Shown here: positions 9,113 through 16,651 of the stretch, one piece after another
Layout of the letters: each line of letters opens with the position of its first letter
Numbering within the stretch: the first letter of the stretch is position 1
From: Ferrovibrio sp. MS7
GTDB taxonomy: Bacteria > Pseudomonadota > Alphaproteobacteria > Ferrovibrionales > Ferrovibrionaceae
Reading direction: 5' to 3'
Assembly (NCBI RefSeq): GCF_038404985.1
Contig: NZ_JBBKBA010000001.1
Location: forward strand, 710,001-774,000
Length of the DNA stretch: 64,000 nucleotides
Program-made: the position numbers and the translations under genes
The notes under the pieces: generated by a model
Databases searched by the model: none
Seen by the model: the letters and a program-made list of their open reading frames with translations, nothing else
Told to the model about the DNA's origin: nothing

Positions 9113-9937
9113 CTAGCCCGCCGCCGCGACAGTGCCGCCGGCAATCTGGCGGGCGACCGCCAGCACGATCCAGGTGACGGCGCCCAAGACAAAACTCAGC
9201 GCCGCCGCCATTGCCATGTTGGCCTCCAGGGTGAACTCGGTATAGATCACCATCGGCAGCACATTGATGCGGGTGGCGAGCGTGAAGGCCGTGCCGAAAG
9301 CGCCGACGGCGGTGGCGAAACAGATTGCGCCGGCGGCTAGGAAGGCACCCTTCAGGCCGGGCACGATCACATCCAGCACCACGCGCCAGGGCGAGGCGCC
9401 GAGTGAGCGCGCCGCCTCTTCCAGCTTGGGATCGAGCTTTTCTGCCGCCGCCATCACCGTGAGAATGGTGCGCGGAATCGAGAAATAGACATAGCCCATC
9501 AACAGCCCGGCCATGGAATAGGCGAAGACCAGCTTCTCGCCGAACAGCAGCAGCGTGATATCGCCGATCAGGCCCTGGCGCCCGGCCAGCATGATCACCA
9601 TGAAGCCGATCACCACGCCAGGGAAGGCCAGCGGAAAGGTCAGCATCGCCACCAGGGTGGCATTGCCGCGAAAGCGGTTGCGCTGCAGGAACACGCCGGC
9701 AATGCCGCTGATGATCAGGGTGATCGCCGTGGTGCCGGCGGCCAGCACCAGGGTGGCGATCAGGCTGTTGAAGTAATTCCTGTCGGTGAGGATCGCCGCA
9801 TAGGCCATGTAGCCAAGCTTGCCGCTGCCGCCAATGAAGAAAAGCCGCGTCAGCGGCAGCAGGAAGAAGGCCAGAAAGAATACGCCCGCCGGCAACAGCA
9901 GCAGGGCAAGGATCGGGGTGTCGCGTTTATCGGTCAT
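9113..9937 (-). CDS. ABC transporter permease (first)
   Basis: A 274-residue polytopic permease (PotB-like). The first helix is at about 10-32 (ILALLLLPAGVFFLAFFLLP). The EAA motif EEAARSLGASPWRVVLDVIVP is clear. The gene follows the binding-protein gene after a 52-bp gap containing a terminator-like hairpin. Transcription may therefore be partly attenuated before the permeases, which is common where binding protein is needed in excess. Confidence 0.92.
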   Translation of the reverse strand: MTDKRDTPILALLLLPAGVFFLAFFLLPLTRLFFIGGSGKLGYMAYAAILTDRNYFNSLIATLVLAAGTTAITLIISGIAGVFLQRNRFRGNATLVAMLTFPLAFPGVVIGFMVIMLAGRQGLIGDITLLLFGEKLVFAYSMAGLLMGYVYFSIPRTILTVMAAAEKLDPKLEEAARSLGASPWRVVLDVIVPGLKGAFLAAGAICFATAVGAFGTAFTLATRINVLPMVIYTEFTLEANMAMAAALSFVLGAVTWIVLAVARQIAGGTVAAAG

Positions 9938-9947
9938 GCCGGTCCAG

Positions 9948-9983
9948 AAAAAAGGGTTGGCGGAAGGCAGCTTCCGCCAACCC
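9948..9983 (-). terminator. Intra-operon attenuator after the binding-protein gene
   Basis: A perfect 13-bp stem (9954-9966 with 9971-9983) and 4-base loop. On the minus strand it is followed at once by six T residues (9953-9948). It lies between the binding-protein stop and the first permease start, so it should reduce read-through rather than end the operon. Confidence 0.8.
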
Positions 9984-9989
9984 GGATGA

Positions 9990-11003
9990 TTAGTTCACTT
10001 CGTTCTTGTAGCGCTCGATGATGCTCTTCTGCGCACCGGCAAGCTGCTTCAGGTCGATCGGCTTGGCGCGGGCATAATCGGCATCGGGCAGGAACTTCGC
10101 CTTGGCGTCGGCCGAGAGATGCTCGGCGAAGACCGGGCGCAGGAAGGCATTGCCCCACATCGCCTGGCTTTCCGGCGACAGCACGAAGTCCAGCACCTTC
10201 TTGCCGTTATCGGCATTCGGGCCCTTGTTGGTCAGGCCCATGACATAGGGAAACACCACGCTGCCTTCCTTCGGGATCACGAACTGCACCGGCGCCTTGT
10301 CGGTATACTGGCCGCGATAGGCGTTGAAGTCGTAATCCAGCAGGATCGGGATTTCGCCGGAGATGACGCGGGCATAGGAAGTCTGCTTCGGCACGATCGG
10401 ATCGTTCTTGGCCAGCTTCTTGTAGAAGTCGATGGCCTTGTCGAGATTGCCGTAATCGCCGCCGAGCGCCAGGTTCACCGCCATGACGCCGAGCTGGCCG
10501 ACAGCGGCCGAGGTCGGGTCGAGATAGCCGACCATGCCCTTGTATTCCGGCTTCAACAGGTCAGCCCAGCTCTGCGGCACCGGCTTGCCGCGCAAAGCGG
10601 CGGTGTTCACGAACAGGCCGAGCGTGCCGGAGTGGATGGTGAACCAGTAGCCTTCCGGATCCTTCAGCGAAGCGGGGATCTTGTCCCAGCCGGCCGGCTT
10701 GTAGGGGCTCAGCACGCCGGCATCCTTGGCCGGATCGGCGGCGATGCCGCCGAGATAGGTGACATCGGCCACCGGGTTGGCCTTCTCGGCGATCAGGGCG
10801 GCGATGGCCTGGCCGGAATTCTTGTTGTCCGGCGGCACGGTGATGCCGAGCTTGGCCTGGATCGCCTTGAGCTGCGAGCCCCAGTCGGCCCATTCCGGCG
10901 GGCAGTTGTAGCAGATGGCGCGGCCTTGAGCGGCGGCATCGAGCGGCTGCAGGCCGAGCGCGGCGAGACCGAGCGCGGCGGACAGGACGAGACGCTTAAG
11001 CAT
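9990..11003 (-). CDS. ABC transporter periplasmic substrate-binding protein
   Basis: A 337-residue extracellular solute-binding protein of the iron/thiamine/polyamine-like class. I chose the ATG at 11003 because AGGAGA stands upstream and a signal peptide follows (MLKRLVLSAALGLAALGLQP, cleavage near DAAAQG). The longer upstream reading lacks a signal. The mature part shows PQSWADLLKPEYKG and GYLDPTSAA, typical of family 1/6 binding proteins, and an early CYNC pair. Its start overlaps the stop of the DeoR gene by 8 bp, giving translational coupling. The ligand is unknown; the operon suggests a phosphodiester. Confidence 0.9.
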   Translation of the reverse strand: MLKRLVLSAALGLAALGLQPLDAAAQGRAICYNCPPEWADWGSQLKAIQAKLGITVPPDNKNSGQAIAALIAEKANPVADVTYLGGIAADPAKDAGVLSPYKPAGWDKIPASLKDPEGYWFTIHSGTLGLFVNTAALRGKPVPQSWADLLKPEYKGMVGYLDPTSAAVGQLGVMAVNLALGGDYGNLDKAIDFYKKLAKNDPIVPKQTSYARVISGEIPILLDYDFNAYRGQYTDKAPVQFVIPKEGSVVFPYVMGLTNKGPNADNGKKVLDFVLSPESQAMWGNAFLRPVFAEHLSADAKAKFLPDADYARAKPIDLKQLAGAQKSIIERYKNEVN

Positions 11004-11865
11004 GGGTGTTGTCTCCTGTTGTGAAGGGAACCTGACTGGACGTGACGACGAGGCGGCAGCCGCTCTGTTCGAGCTGGCGCGCGATGGGCTCCGGCACGGC
11101 GCGGTCGGTGAACACCACGCTGGCCTCGGTGATATGGCCGCCGCGCACCGTGGCGCCACGGCCGAATTTGGAATGATCCAGCACCAGGAAGCGGCGGCGG
11201 CAATGCGCCGCCAAAGCCTGGCGCATCGCCACTTCGTCCTGGCTGAAATCCAGCAGCGTGCCGTCTTCCGCCACGCCGCCGACGCCATAGATGCCGATAT
11301 CGACGGCGAAGCGGGCGAAGAAGCCCTGCGCCTCGCCGGCGATCACGTCGCGGTCGAGGTTGCGCAACTCGCCGCCGGCGATGGTGATGTGATTCTCGGG
11401 TGCGCGCGCCAGGGCGAGCGCGGCATTCAGGTTGTTGGTCATCACCCGCAGGCCGCTGCTGGCCTCGAAGCGGTCAGCGAGGGCGATGGCGCATTGCTCC
11501 GGCGTGGTGCCGATGCCGAAGAACAGCGAGGCGCCGCCATCGGGGAAATCGGCGGCCACCTGCTCCGCCACCAGGGCGGCGATGCGGCGCTTGGCTTCCA
11601 GGTTCAGCACCTGGCGGGCCTGATAGGCGAGATTGCGGGTGCCGGCATCGAGGTCGGCCGGCGGTGCTTCCACGCCGCCATGGCGGCGGCGCAGCAGGCC
11701 ACGGTCGCAGATCAGGTTGACGTCACGGCGCACGGTCTGGGGCGTCACCCCAAAACTCGCCGCCAGCGTCTCGATGGTCTGGAAACCGTCGCGCCGCACC
11801 AGGTCCACAATGGCCCGGGCGCGATCCTCCGCCTGCATTGCCACGCTCGTCGTTCCTCGTCCCAT
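10996..11865 (-). CDS. DeoR/GlpR-family transcriptional regulator
   Basis: A 289-residue repressor. The N-terminal winged helix (about 14-70) contains QTIETLAASFGVTPQTVRRD and LLRRRHGGV, the DeoR signature. The remaining 210 residues are the sugar-phosphate-sensing domain with a VMTNNLNAAL motif and an IAGGELR segment. Met10 is an alternative start. Family members bind phosphorylated metabolites such as glycerol-3-phosphate or deoxyribose-5-phosphate. Two GlpR-like dyads lie just upstream (11897-11914 and 11940-11955), so it probably represses its own ABC/phosphodiesterase operon. Confidence 0.92.
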   Translation of the reverse strand: MGRGTTSVAMQAEDRARAIVDLVRRDGFQTIETLAASFGVTPQTVRRDVNLICDRGLLRRRHGGVEAPPADLDAGTRNLAYQARQVLNLEAKRRIAALVAEQVAADFPDGGASLFFGIGTTPEQCAIALADRFEASSGLRVMTNNLNAALALARAPENHITIAGGELRNLDRDVIAGEAQGFFARFAVDIGIYGVGGVAEDGTLLDFSQDEVAMRQALAAHCRRRFLVLDHSKFGRGATVRGGHITEASVVFTDRAVPEPIARQLEQSGCRLVVTSSQVPFTTGDNTHA

Positions 11866-11896
11866 GGCTCCCGGTTGCCCCGGTGAACCCGCGCCG

Positions 11897-11914
11897 AATG
11901 TTCATACGAACATT
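11897..11914 (-). promoter_or_regulatory. GlpR-like operator 1 (AATGTTCATACGAACATT)
   Basis: A perfect 7-bp inverted repeat, AATGTTC/GAACATT, with a 4-base spacer, 31 bp upstream of the DeoR gene. The ATGTTC...GAACAT arms match those of the Escherichia coli GlpR operator, though that site has a longer centre. Probable autoregulatory operator. Confidence 0.65.
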
Positions 11915-11939
11915 GCTCGGCACTTGTTATGCGTGTTTG

Positions 11940-11955
11940 ACGTTCACATGAAAGT
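11940..11955 (-). promoter_or_regulatory. GlpR-like operator 2 (imperfect)
   Basis: ACGTTC-ACAT-GAAAGT has the same 4-base spacer and arm layout as the first site. Its centre is 42 bp away, about four helical turns, so cooperative binding is possible. The arms match less well. Confidence 0.45.
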
Positions 11956-12016
11956 TTTGTGTCATCAAGTGAAAAGAGCCTGAGTTGGCGAGGAAAATAA
12001 GAAAATCCACTATAAT

Positions 12017-12088
12017 TCCATTATAATGGATCAATATTAGCCTTAAACGATAGAAATTGTATCTCTATAATGGATCAATATATAATCC
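12017..12088 (+). promoter_or_regulatory. hipAB promoter and operator region
   Basis: An AT-rich stretch holding a 14-bp perfect palindrome TCCATTATAATGGA (12017-12030). This is TCC-N8-GGA, the core of the TATCC-N8-GGATA HipB operator known in E. coli. The 16-mer TATAATGGATCAATAT occurs twice (12022-12037 and 12066-12081). A strong promoter is visible: TTGTAT (12057-12062), 18-bp spacer, TATAAT (12081-12086). It predicts a transcript starting about 2 bases before the toxin ATG. A second TATAAT at 12066-12071 would give a leader of about 17 nt. Confidence 0.65.
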
Positions 12089-12094
12089 AAAGCC

Positions 12095-13408
12095 ATGCAG
12101 CAGCTTAACTTGCAAATCCATCACGGCAATGTCTGGCATGATATTGCCGATCTGCATTTCCTGGAGCCCGAAAAGGGCATCGCCGGGCGCTGCACGCTGT
12201 ATTACGACATCGACTATATCGTCGCCCATGCGCCGGAGGTGATCCAGGGCGCGGCCAGCGTGCGCGACTACCGCGCCGCTTCGGTCGCGCTGCCGCTCAC
12301 CATCGAAGCGATCCAGTTGCCCAATTGGCCGGCCTTCCTGCTCGACCTGATACCACAGGGCGAGGCACGCCGGCGCATCATGGCTGAACTCGGCTATGGC
12401 GAGGATGATGCGCGCGGCGAGTTGCCGCTGCTGCTGCGCGGCGCTGCCAATCCAATCGGGAATCTGCGTATCCGCGAGGCGGCAGAGGCGGAAGCGGAGC
12501 GGCTTGTTCGTGATCCTCCGCTGGGCCTCGATGAAGCCGATATTTTCAGCCGTAGCCCGCGCTTCACCAGTATCGCAGATACTTTCGCCTATTTCAGCGC
12601 CGGCTCCAGCGGCGTGCAGGGCGAATGGCCCAAGGCGCTGATGACGCGGCGTCGCGATAGCGGCTGGTATCCCGACGCGTTTGTTGCCCTGGATGATGCG
12701 GTCGAATGCGCCATCTTCAAATTCCTCAAGGGCAACTCCGAAAGTGATCGCCTGATCCTGGCCAGTGAAGCGCCGTATCTTGAAATCGCGCATCGTTTTG
12801 GTCTGCGCGTGGCCGTGTCTCTAGTCTGGCAGAGTAATACGCTGAAAATTCCACGTTTCGACCGCGTGGCAGGGCAGCTTTTGCGCCTGGGCCAGGAAAG
12901 CCTGGTATCGGCCTGCGGCATCGCCGCTTTCGGCCATCGCGGCCATCATGAGGATTATGTGGCAATGCTGCGCCGGGTCTGCACCGAGCCGGAAACCGAA
13001 ATCGCCGAATATATCCTGCGCGATGTTCTGAACATGGCAGCGGGCAATCCGGATAACCATGGCCGCAACACGGCCTTGCAGAAGCATCTGGATGGGAGCA
13101 TTGCCCTGACGCCACTATTCGACTTCAATCCGATGATCCTGGAGGAGCGCGCGATGCCGCGCAGCACGCGGTGGCGCTGCCTTGGCGGCGATGAATCCGA
13201 TCCCGATTGGCGCCAGGTGATCAATGCCGTGGCACTGGATGAACAAGAAGCGCAGCGGCTGCGACGCCTGCTGGCCGGCAAGGCTGATTTCATTGCCAGC
13301 CTGCCCGATATCGCACGGGACTATGATATCGCGCCTGCGGTGATCGGGCGGGCGATGGCGCGGCATGGCGAAATCGCCGCGTCGCTACGCCGCCTGGAGA
13401 TCGACTAG
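12095..13408 (+). CDS. hipA: HipA-family toxin kinase
   Basis: A 437-residue HipA-like Ser/Thr kinase toxin. E. coli HipA phosphorylates glutamyl-tRNA synthetase; the target here is unknown. Features seen: an N-terminal HipA_N-like region, a regulatory loop AGSSGVQGEWPKALM (169-183), a probable ATP-binding Lys209 in IFKFL, the catalytic loop GNPDNHGRN (317-325, Asp320) and the metal-binding segment LFDFN (Asp343). The gene is first in its operon with the antitoxin 2 bp downstream, the reverse of the classic hipBA order. No Shine-Dalgarno sequence precedes the ATG, which fits a nearly leaderless transcript. Divergence from E. coli HipA is large, but all key positions are present. Confidence 0.88.
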   Translation: MQQLNLQIHHGNVWHDIADLHFLEPEKGIAGRCTLYYDIDYIVAHAPEVIQGAASVRDYRAASVALPLTIEAIQLPNWPAFLLDLIPQGEARRRIMAELGYGEDDARGELPLLLRGAANPIGNLRIREAAEAEAERLVRDPPLGLDEADIFSRSPRFTSIADTFAYFSAGSSGVQGEWPKALMTRRRDSGWYPDAFVALDDAVECAIFKFLKGNSESDRLILASEAPYLEIAHRFGLRVAVSLVWQSNTLKIPRFDRVAGQLLRLGQESLVSACGIAAFGHRGHHEDYVAMLRRVCTEPETEIAEYILRDVLNMAAGNPDNHGRNTALQKHLDGSIALTPLFDFNPMILEERAMPRSTRWRCLGGDESDPDWRQVINAVALDEQEAQRLRRLLAGKADFIASLPDIARDYDIAPAVIGRAMARHGEIAASLRRLEID

Positions 13409-13410
13409 AG

Positions 13411-13692
13411 ATGCCGCGAAGCAAGCAGCTCAGCAAAGCCGAACGAGATGCCTTGCGGCTGAAGCTGGCCGAGCAGGCGGCTCAGGGCGCGCTACATCTG
13501 CCTGAGACGATCAAGACCCTGCGCGCCATCATGGGCCTGAATCAGGAAGGCTTCGGCCGTCTGTTCAAGCTGACACGGCGGCAGGTGCATGAACTGGAAG
13601 CCGGCACCGCCAATCCGACGCTTGAAACATTGAATCGTCTTGGCCGGCCGTTTGGTCTCGAAGCTGGATTGGTGCCGAGGAAACGTTTCTAG
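13411..13692 (+). CDS. hipB: HipB-like XRE-family antitoxin
   Basis: A 93-residue helix-turn-helix protein. The XRE domain is at about 30-85 (LRAIMGLNQEGFGRLFKLTR, then VHELEAGTANPTLETLNRLG). Such proteins neutralise HipA and repress the operon by binding the upstream dyads. It starts 2 bp after the hipA stop, so the two are translationally coupled. The length fits HipB (about 88 residues). The basic N-terminus (PRSKQLSKAERD) is an extension beyond the core domain. The antitoxin role is inferred from the pairing with hipA. Confidence 0.85.
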   Translation: MPRSKQLSKAERDALRLKLAEQAAQGALHLPETIKTLRAIMGLNQEGFGRLFKLTRRQVHELEAGTANPTLETLNRLGRPFGLEAGLVPRKRF

Positions 13693-13707
13693 TTGCCGCC
13701 CATGAAA

Positions 13708-13730
13708 AATGGCGCCTTGCGGGCGCCATT
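13708..13730. terminator. Hairpin after hipAB, possible terminator
   Basis: A perfect 9-bp stem AATGGCGCC/GGCGCCATT with a 5-base loop. It lies between hipB and the convergent small membrane-protein gene. The T-run is weak on the plus strand and is four T residues on the minus strand. Confidence 0.55.
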
Positions 13731-13771
13731 CTGCATCTCGGGCATTCATGTGTTTCACGCCATTGAGGCGT

Positions 13772-14134
13772 TTAGGATTTGGCGTTGAGCAGGCGCTGCG
13801 CGCAGGCCGAGGCGACACCCTGCGCTGCCGCGTCGCGGCCGGGCATGATGGCGTATTTCTCCGCCAGTTCGCCGCGCTGGCGCCATTCCAGACCGGCGGC
13901 GTTCGGCTCTGCGGCCTGGGCCAGGGCAGAGCAGACCATGGCCTGTTGTTCAACACCACTGGCCTGGATGCGCTGTTCGGATGTGCTGCGTGTCACCTGC
14001 CAGCCCATGTAATTGGAGATCAGCGGACCGGCGATCAGGCCGACCACCAATGCCAGGGCGATGAGCTTGTTGTTGTTCCAGGTTTCCTGTGCACGGTCTT
14101 GCCAGGAGAGCGGTTGATGCGGAAGGGCAGTCAT
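13772..14134 (-). CDS. Small single-pass membrane protein, unknown function
   Basis: A 120-residue protein I do not recognise. I place the start at 14134 because GGAGGT stands 5 bases upstream; a longer reading to 14215 lacks this. One membrane helix is predicted at about 22-44 (LIALALVVGLIAGPLISNYM), followed by a soluble part of about 75 residues with two Cys (in VCSALAQ and ACAQR) that could pair outside the cytoplasm. The topology is probably N-in, C-out. There is no clear operon partner; the hairpin at 13708-13730 may end it. Confidence 0.65.
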   Translation of the reverse strand: MTALPHQPLSWQDRAQETWNNNKLIALALVVGLIAGPLISNYMGWQVTRSTSEQRIQASGVEQQAMVCSALAQAAEPNAAGLEWRQRGELAEKYAIMPGRDAAAQGVASACAQRLLNAKS

Positions 14135-14954
14135 GATGGACCTCCACCGCCGGGTGGCGGTTCGATAGAGAAAGGGATGGATTTGGGCCGCGGTTCCGAA
14201 GAAGCCGCGTCTCAAATCCGCGATACGGCCGGCGTCGCGCTGCCGGCTGCCATTACTGAACTCAAGGCAACATCAGTGCGCGGAAAGCGCCGACCGCACC
14301 GTCGCCAGCTACCATGGGGCAGCGGCGAAAACGAGGATGGGCCGGCGTCGGTTTCCCAATCGCCGACCCCGTCCCCGCCCGGTTACTGCTTGGCGGTCGA
14401 GTTGCCGCCATGCTTCGCCGGGGTAGGCAGAACGCCAGTGGCAATCTTCACGTCTGGCTGCGCCTTACTGGCGGCCTTATCGGCGGCGACGCCATCGGCG
14501 ACCCGCTTGTCGAGTTTGGAAAGAACATTCGGTTTATTGGAATGAGTCTTATTTTGCGAATTTGTCAAAGTATTCACGCTTTCTATTGGCAGGTATATGC
14601 CAGAAGCACATCTTATATGTTATTTAAAATATAGCGAGCTAATAAATAAAAAATAGAAAACAGGCATTGATATTATTGCAGAATACTAGGGGAAGCTGTT
14701 GGTATTGTTTAAAATTTAATATTAACGCGCAGTAATTATTTAGTCATTTCTTTGACTGATTCAGAGTATTTGGAAGAATTACAGGTAGCCACCGGTTGTT
14801 TTCTGCTCTGGCTGCTGCCTTGCGGCTGCGACCGCATCACGTGCCACAAGCCCAGGTACGAATGACCCAGGCACGAATGACCCGGGCGCCGATGGCCAGG
14901 ACGATGGCGCGCCCCTCGGATAAGCAGATTAAGACTTCGGCAGGCGCTGGCGGC
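14135..14954. other. Low-gene-density, partly AT-rich interval
   Basis: Between two minus-strand genes. It holds one possible small gene (14383-14577), an AT-rich stretch (about 14575-14775) unlike the GC-rich surroundings, and a short tandem run near 14850-14900 with repeated ACGAATGACCC units. No RNA gene or mobile element is seen. The base composition suggests a regulatory region or a remnant of transferred DNA. Confidence 0.5.
14383..14577 (-). CDS. Possible small hydrophilic protein (64 aa), unknown
   Basis: A GTG-start frame of 64 residues, rich in Lys, Asn, Asp and Ala (for example SNKPNVLSKLDKRVADGVAA), with no Cys and no membrane segment. It is probably intrinsically disordered. A weak AGAAAG precedes the start. 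It is unlike known families I can recall. The length and the absence of strong initiation signals leave it uncertain. Confidence 0.35.
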   Translation of the reverse strand: MNTLTNSQNKTHSNKPNVLSKLDKRVADGVAADKAASKAQPDVKIATGVLPTPAKHGGNSTAKQ

Positions 14955-15677
14955 TTACCGCCCGCGTTCCTTGCGCCAGGCTTCGAAGTCGATCTTGGTC
15001 TGCGGGTTGGTGGCGGGATAGAGGCCACGGATCGAGCGGCCCTGCTTCTGCACCATCTCGGTGACGAAATCCTCGAACGCGGTCATCTCGACGGCCTCCA
15101 CGGCGATCTCGTCGGCGATGCCTTGCGGAATCACCATCACGCCGTCGGCATCGCCGACGATCACGTCGCCCGGAAATACCGGCGCATCGCCGCAGCCAAT
15201 CGGCACGTTGATGTCGATGGCCTGGTGCAGGGTGAGATTGGTCGGCGCCGAGGGCCGGCTGTGGAAGGCCGGGATGCTGAGCCGCGCGATCTCGGCGGAA
15301 TCGCGGAAGCCGCCATCGGTGACAACGCCGGCCACGCCGCGCACCATCAGGCGCGAAATCAGGATGCCGCCGGCCGAAGCGGCACGGGCATCCTTGCGGC
15401 TGTCCATCACCAGCACGGCGCCGGGCGGGCAGATTTCCACCGCCTTGCGCTGCGGATGCTCCGGGTCCTGGAACACGGTGATCGGGTTTAGGTCCTCGCG
15501 CGCCGGCATGTAGCGGAGCGTGAAAGCCTCCCCCACCATGGTCGGCAGGCCGGGATTGAGCGCATGCACATCCTGGATGAACTGGTTGCGCAGGCCGCGC
15601 TTGTAGAGCGCGGTGGCCAGCGTCGGCGTGCTCACGGTCTTGAGGCGGGCGCGGGTTTCTTCCTTCAGCGTGCTCAT
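14955..15677 (-). CDS. RraA-like / HMG-aldolase family protein
   Basis: A 240-residue protein of the RraA/4-hydroxy-4-methyl-2-oxoglutarate aldolase family. I chose the ATG at 15677 with AGGA 8 bases upstream. The family signature GGILISRLMVRGVAGVVTDG is followed by GFRDS, whose Arg-Asp pair binds the metal-substrate complex in aldolase members. Family members include pyruvate aldolases, oxaloacetate decarboxylases and the RNase E inhibitor RraA. Its position as last gene after a lactonase and a sugar-acid dehydratase argues for a catabolic aldolase or decarboxylase acting on the 2-keto acid (inference). Confidence 0.85.
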   Translation of the reverse strand: MSTLKEETRARLKTVSTPTLATALYKRGLRNQFIQDVHALNPGLPTMVGEAFTLRYMPAREDLNPITVFQDPEHPQRKAVEICPPGAVLVMDSRKDARAASAGGILISRLMVRGVAGVVTDGGFRDSAEIARLSIPAFHSRPSAPTNLTLHQAIDINVPIGCGDAPVFPGDVIVGDADGVMVIPQGIADEIAVEAVEMTAFEDFVTEMVQKQGRSIRGLYPATNPQTKIDFEAWRKERGR

Positions 15678-15696
15678 GAAGCGATTCCTGTGTTTT

Positions 15697-16638
15697 TCAA
15701 GAGAGCGTGGCGCCCTGGGTGTTGACGTAAAGCGCATAGACCGACTGGCTGGCGGCCATGAACAGCCGGTTGCGTGCCGCACCACCAAAGCAGAGATTGG
15801 CGCAGCGTTCCGGCAAAGCGATGCGGCCGATAGCCTTGCCCGCCGGATTGAACACCATCACGCCATCGAGGCTGTCATGCCCCATGCCCCAGCCGCACCA
15901 CAGATTGCCATCCACGTCGCAGCGGATGCCATCCGAGGTGCCGGGGCCGCAATCAATATGCACGCGGCTGTTGGCCAGCGTCTTGCCGTCCTGGCTCACG
16001 TCATAGGCGCGGATCAGGCGGTTCGGCGTGGCGCGCGAATCCACCACATAGAGAATGCTTTCATCGGGCGAGAAGCAGAGCCCGTTCGGGCCGACGCAAT
16101 CCTCGGCGACGACGGTGAGGTCACCGCTCACCGGATCGAGGCGGTAGAGCCATTGCGGCAATTCGGCCTCGGCCTTGTAGCCTTCGTAATTGCCGCCGAT
16201 GCCGAACGAGGGATCGCTGAACCAGACGCTGCCATCGGATTTCACCACCACGTCGTTGGGTGAATTCAGCCGCTTGCCCTGGTAGCCGTCGGCGAGAACC
16301 GTAAGGCTGCCGTCATACTCGGTGCGCGTCACCCGCCGCCCGCCATGCTCGCAGGTGACCAGCCGGCCGGCGCGGTCGCGGGTATTGCCATTGGCATAGT
16401 TGGAGGGCTTGCGAAACGGCGTCACCTGGCCCGTGGCTTCGTCCCAGCGCAAAATCTGGTTGTTCGGGATGTCGCTCCACAGCAGGCAGCGCAGGTCGCC
16501 GAACCAGACCGGCCCCTCGCACCAGCGATGCCCTGTGCTCAGGCGCTCCACGGCGGCGAGATTGATGCGGTATTTGGTGAAGCTGTCATCCAGGGTCTGG
16601 ATGGCGGGATCGGGATAGCGGCTGGCGGGAATCCACAT
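15697..16638 (-). CDS. SMP-30/gluconolactonase family lactonase
   Basis: A 313-residue six-bladed beta-propeller lactonase. The start at 16638 has AGGA 8 bases upstream. Conserved pieces include CEGPVWF (metal-binding Glu), LNSPNDVVV (Asn), NGLCFSPDESILYVVDS and TSDGIRCDVDGNLW (metal-binding Asp). It hydrolyses sugar-acid lactones to the open acid using a divalent metal. The gene begins 13 bp after the dehydratase stop. A lactonase before an IlvD/Edd dehydratase is the usual order of chemistry in non-phosphorylating aldose oxidation; no dehydrogenase gene is seen nearby. Confidence 0.92.
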   Translation of the reverse strand: MWIPASRYPDPAIQTLDDSFTKYRINLAAVERLSTGHRWCEGPVWFGDLRCLLWSDIPNNQILRWDEATGQVTPFRKPSNYANGNTRDRAGRLVTCEHGGRRVTRTEYDGSLTVLADGYQGKRLNSPNDVVVKSDGSVWFSDPSFGIGGNYEGYKAEAELPQWLYRLDPVSGDLTVVAEDCVGPNGLCFSPDESILYVVDSRATPNRLIRAYDVSQDGKTLANSRVHIDCGPGTSDGIRCDVDGNLWCGWGMGHDSLDGVMVFNPAGKAIGRIALPERCANLCFGGAARNRLFMAASQSVYALYVNTQGATLS

Positions 16639-16651
16639 GATGCGTTCCTGG

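Noticed and set aside
7637-9340. 567-codon plus-strand frame over the ABC genes
   Set aside because: Rich in His, Gln and Arg without domains; it covers the ATPase and permease genes with clear motifs.
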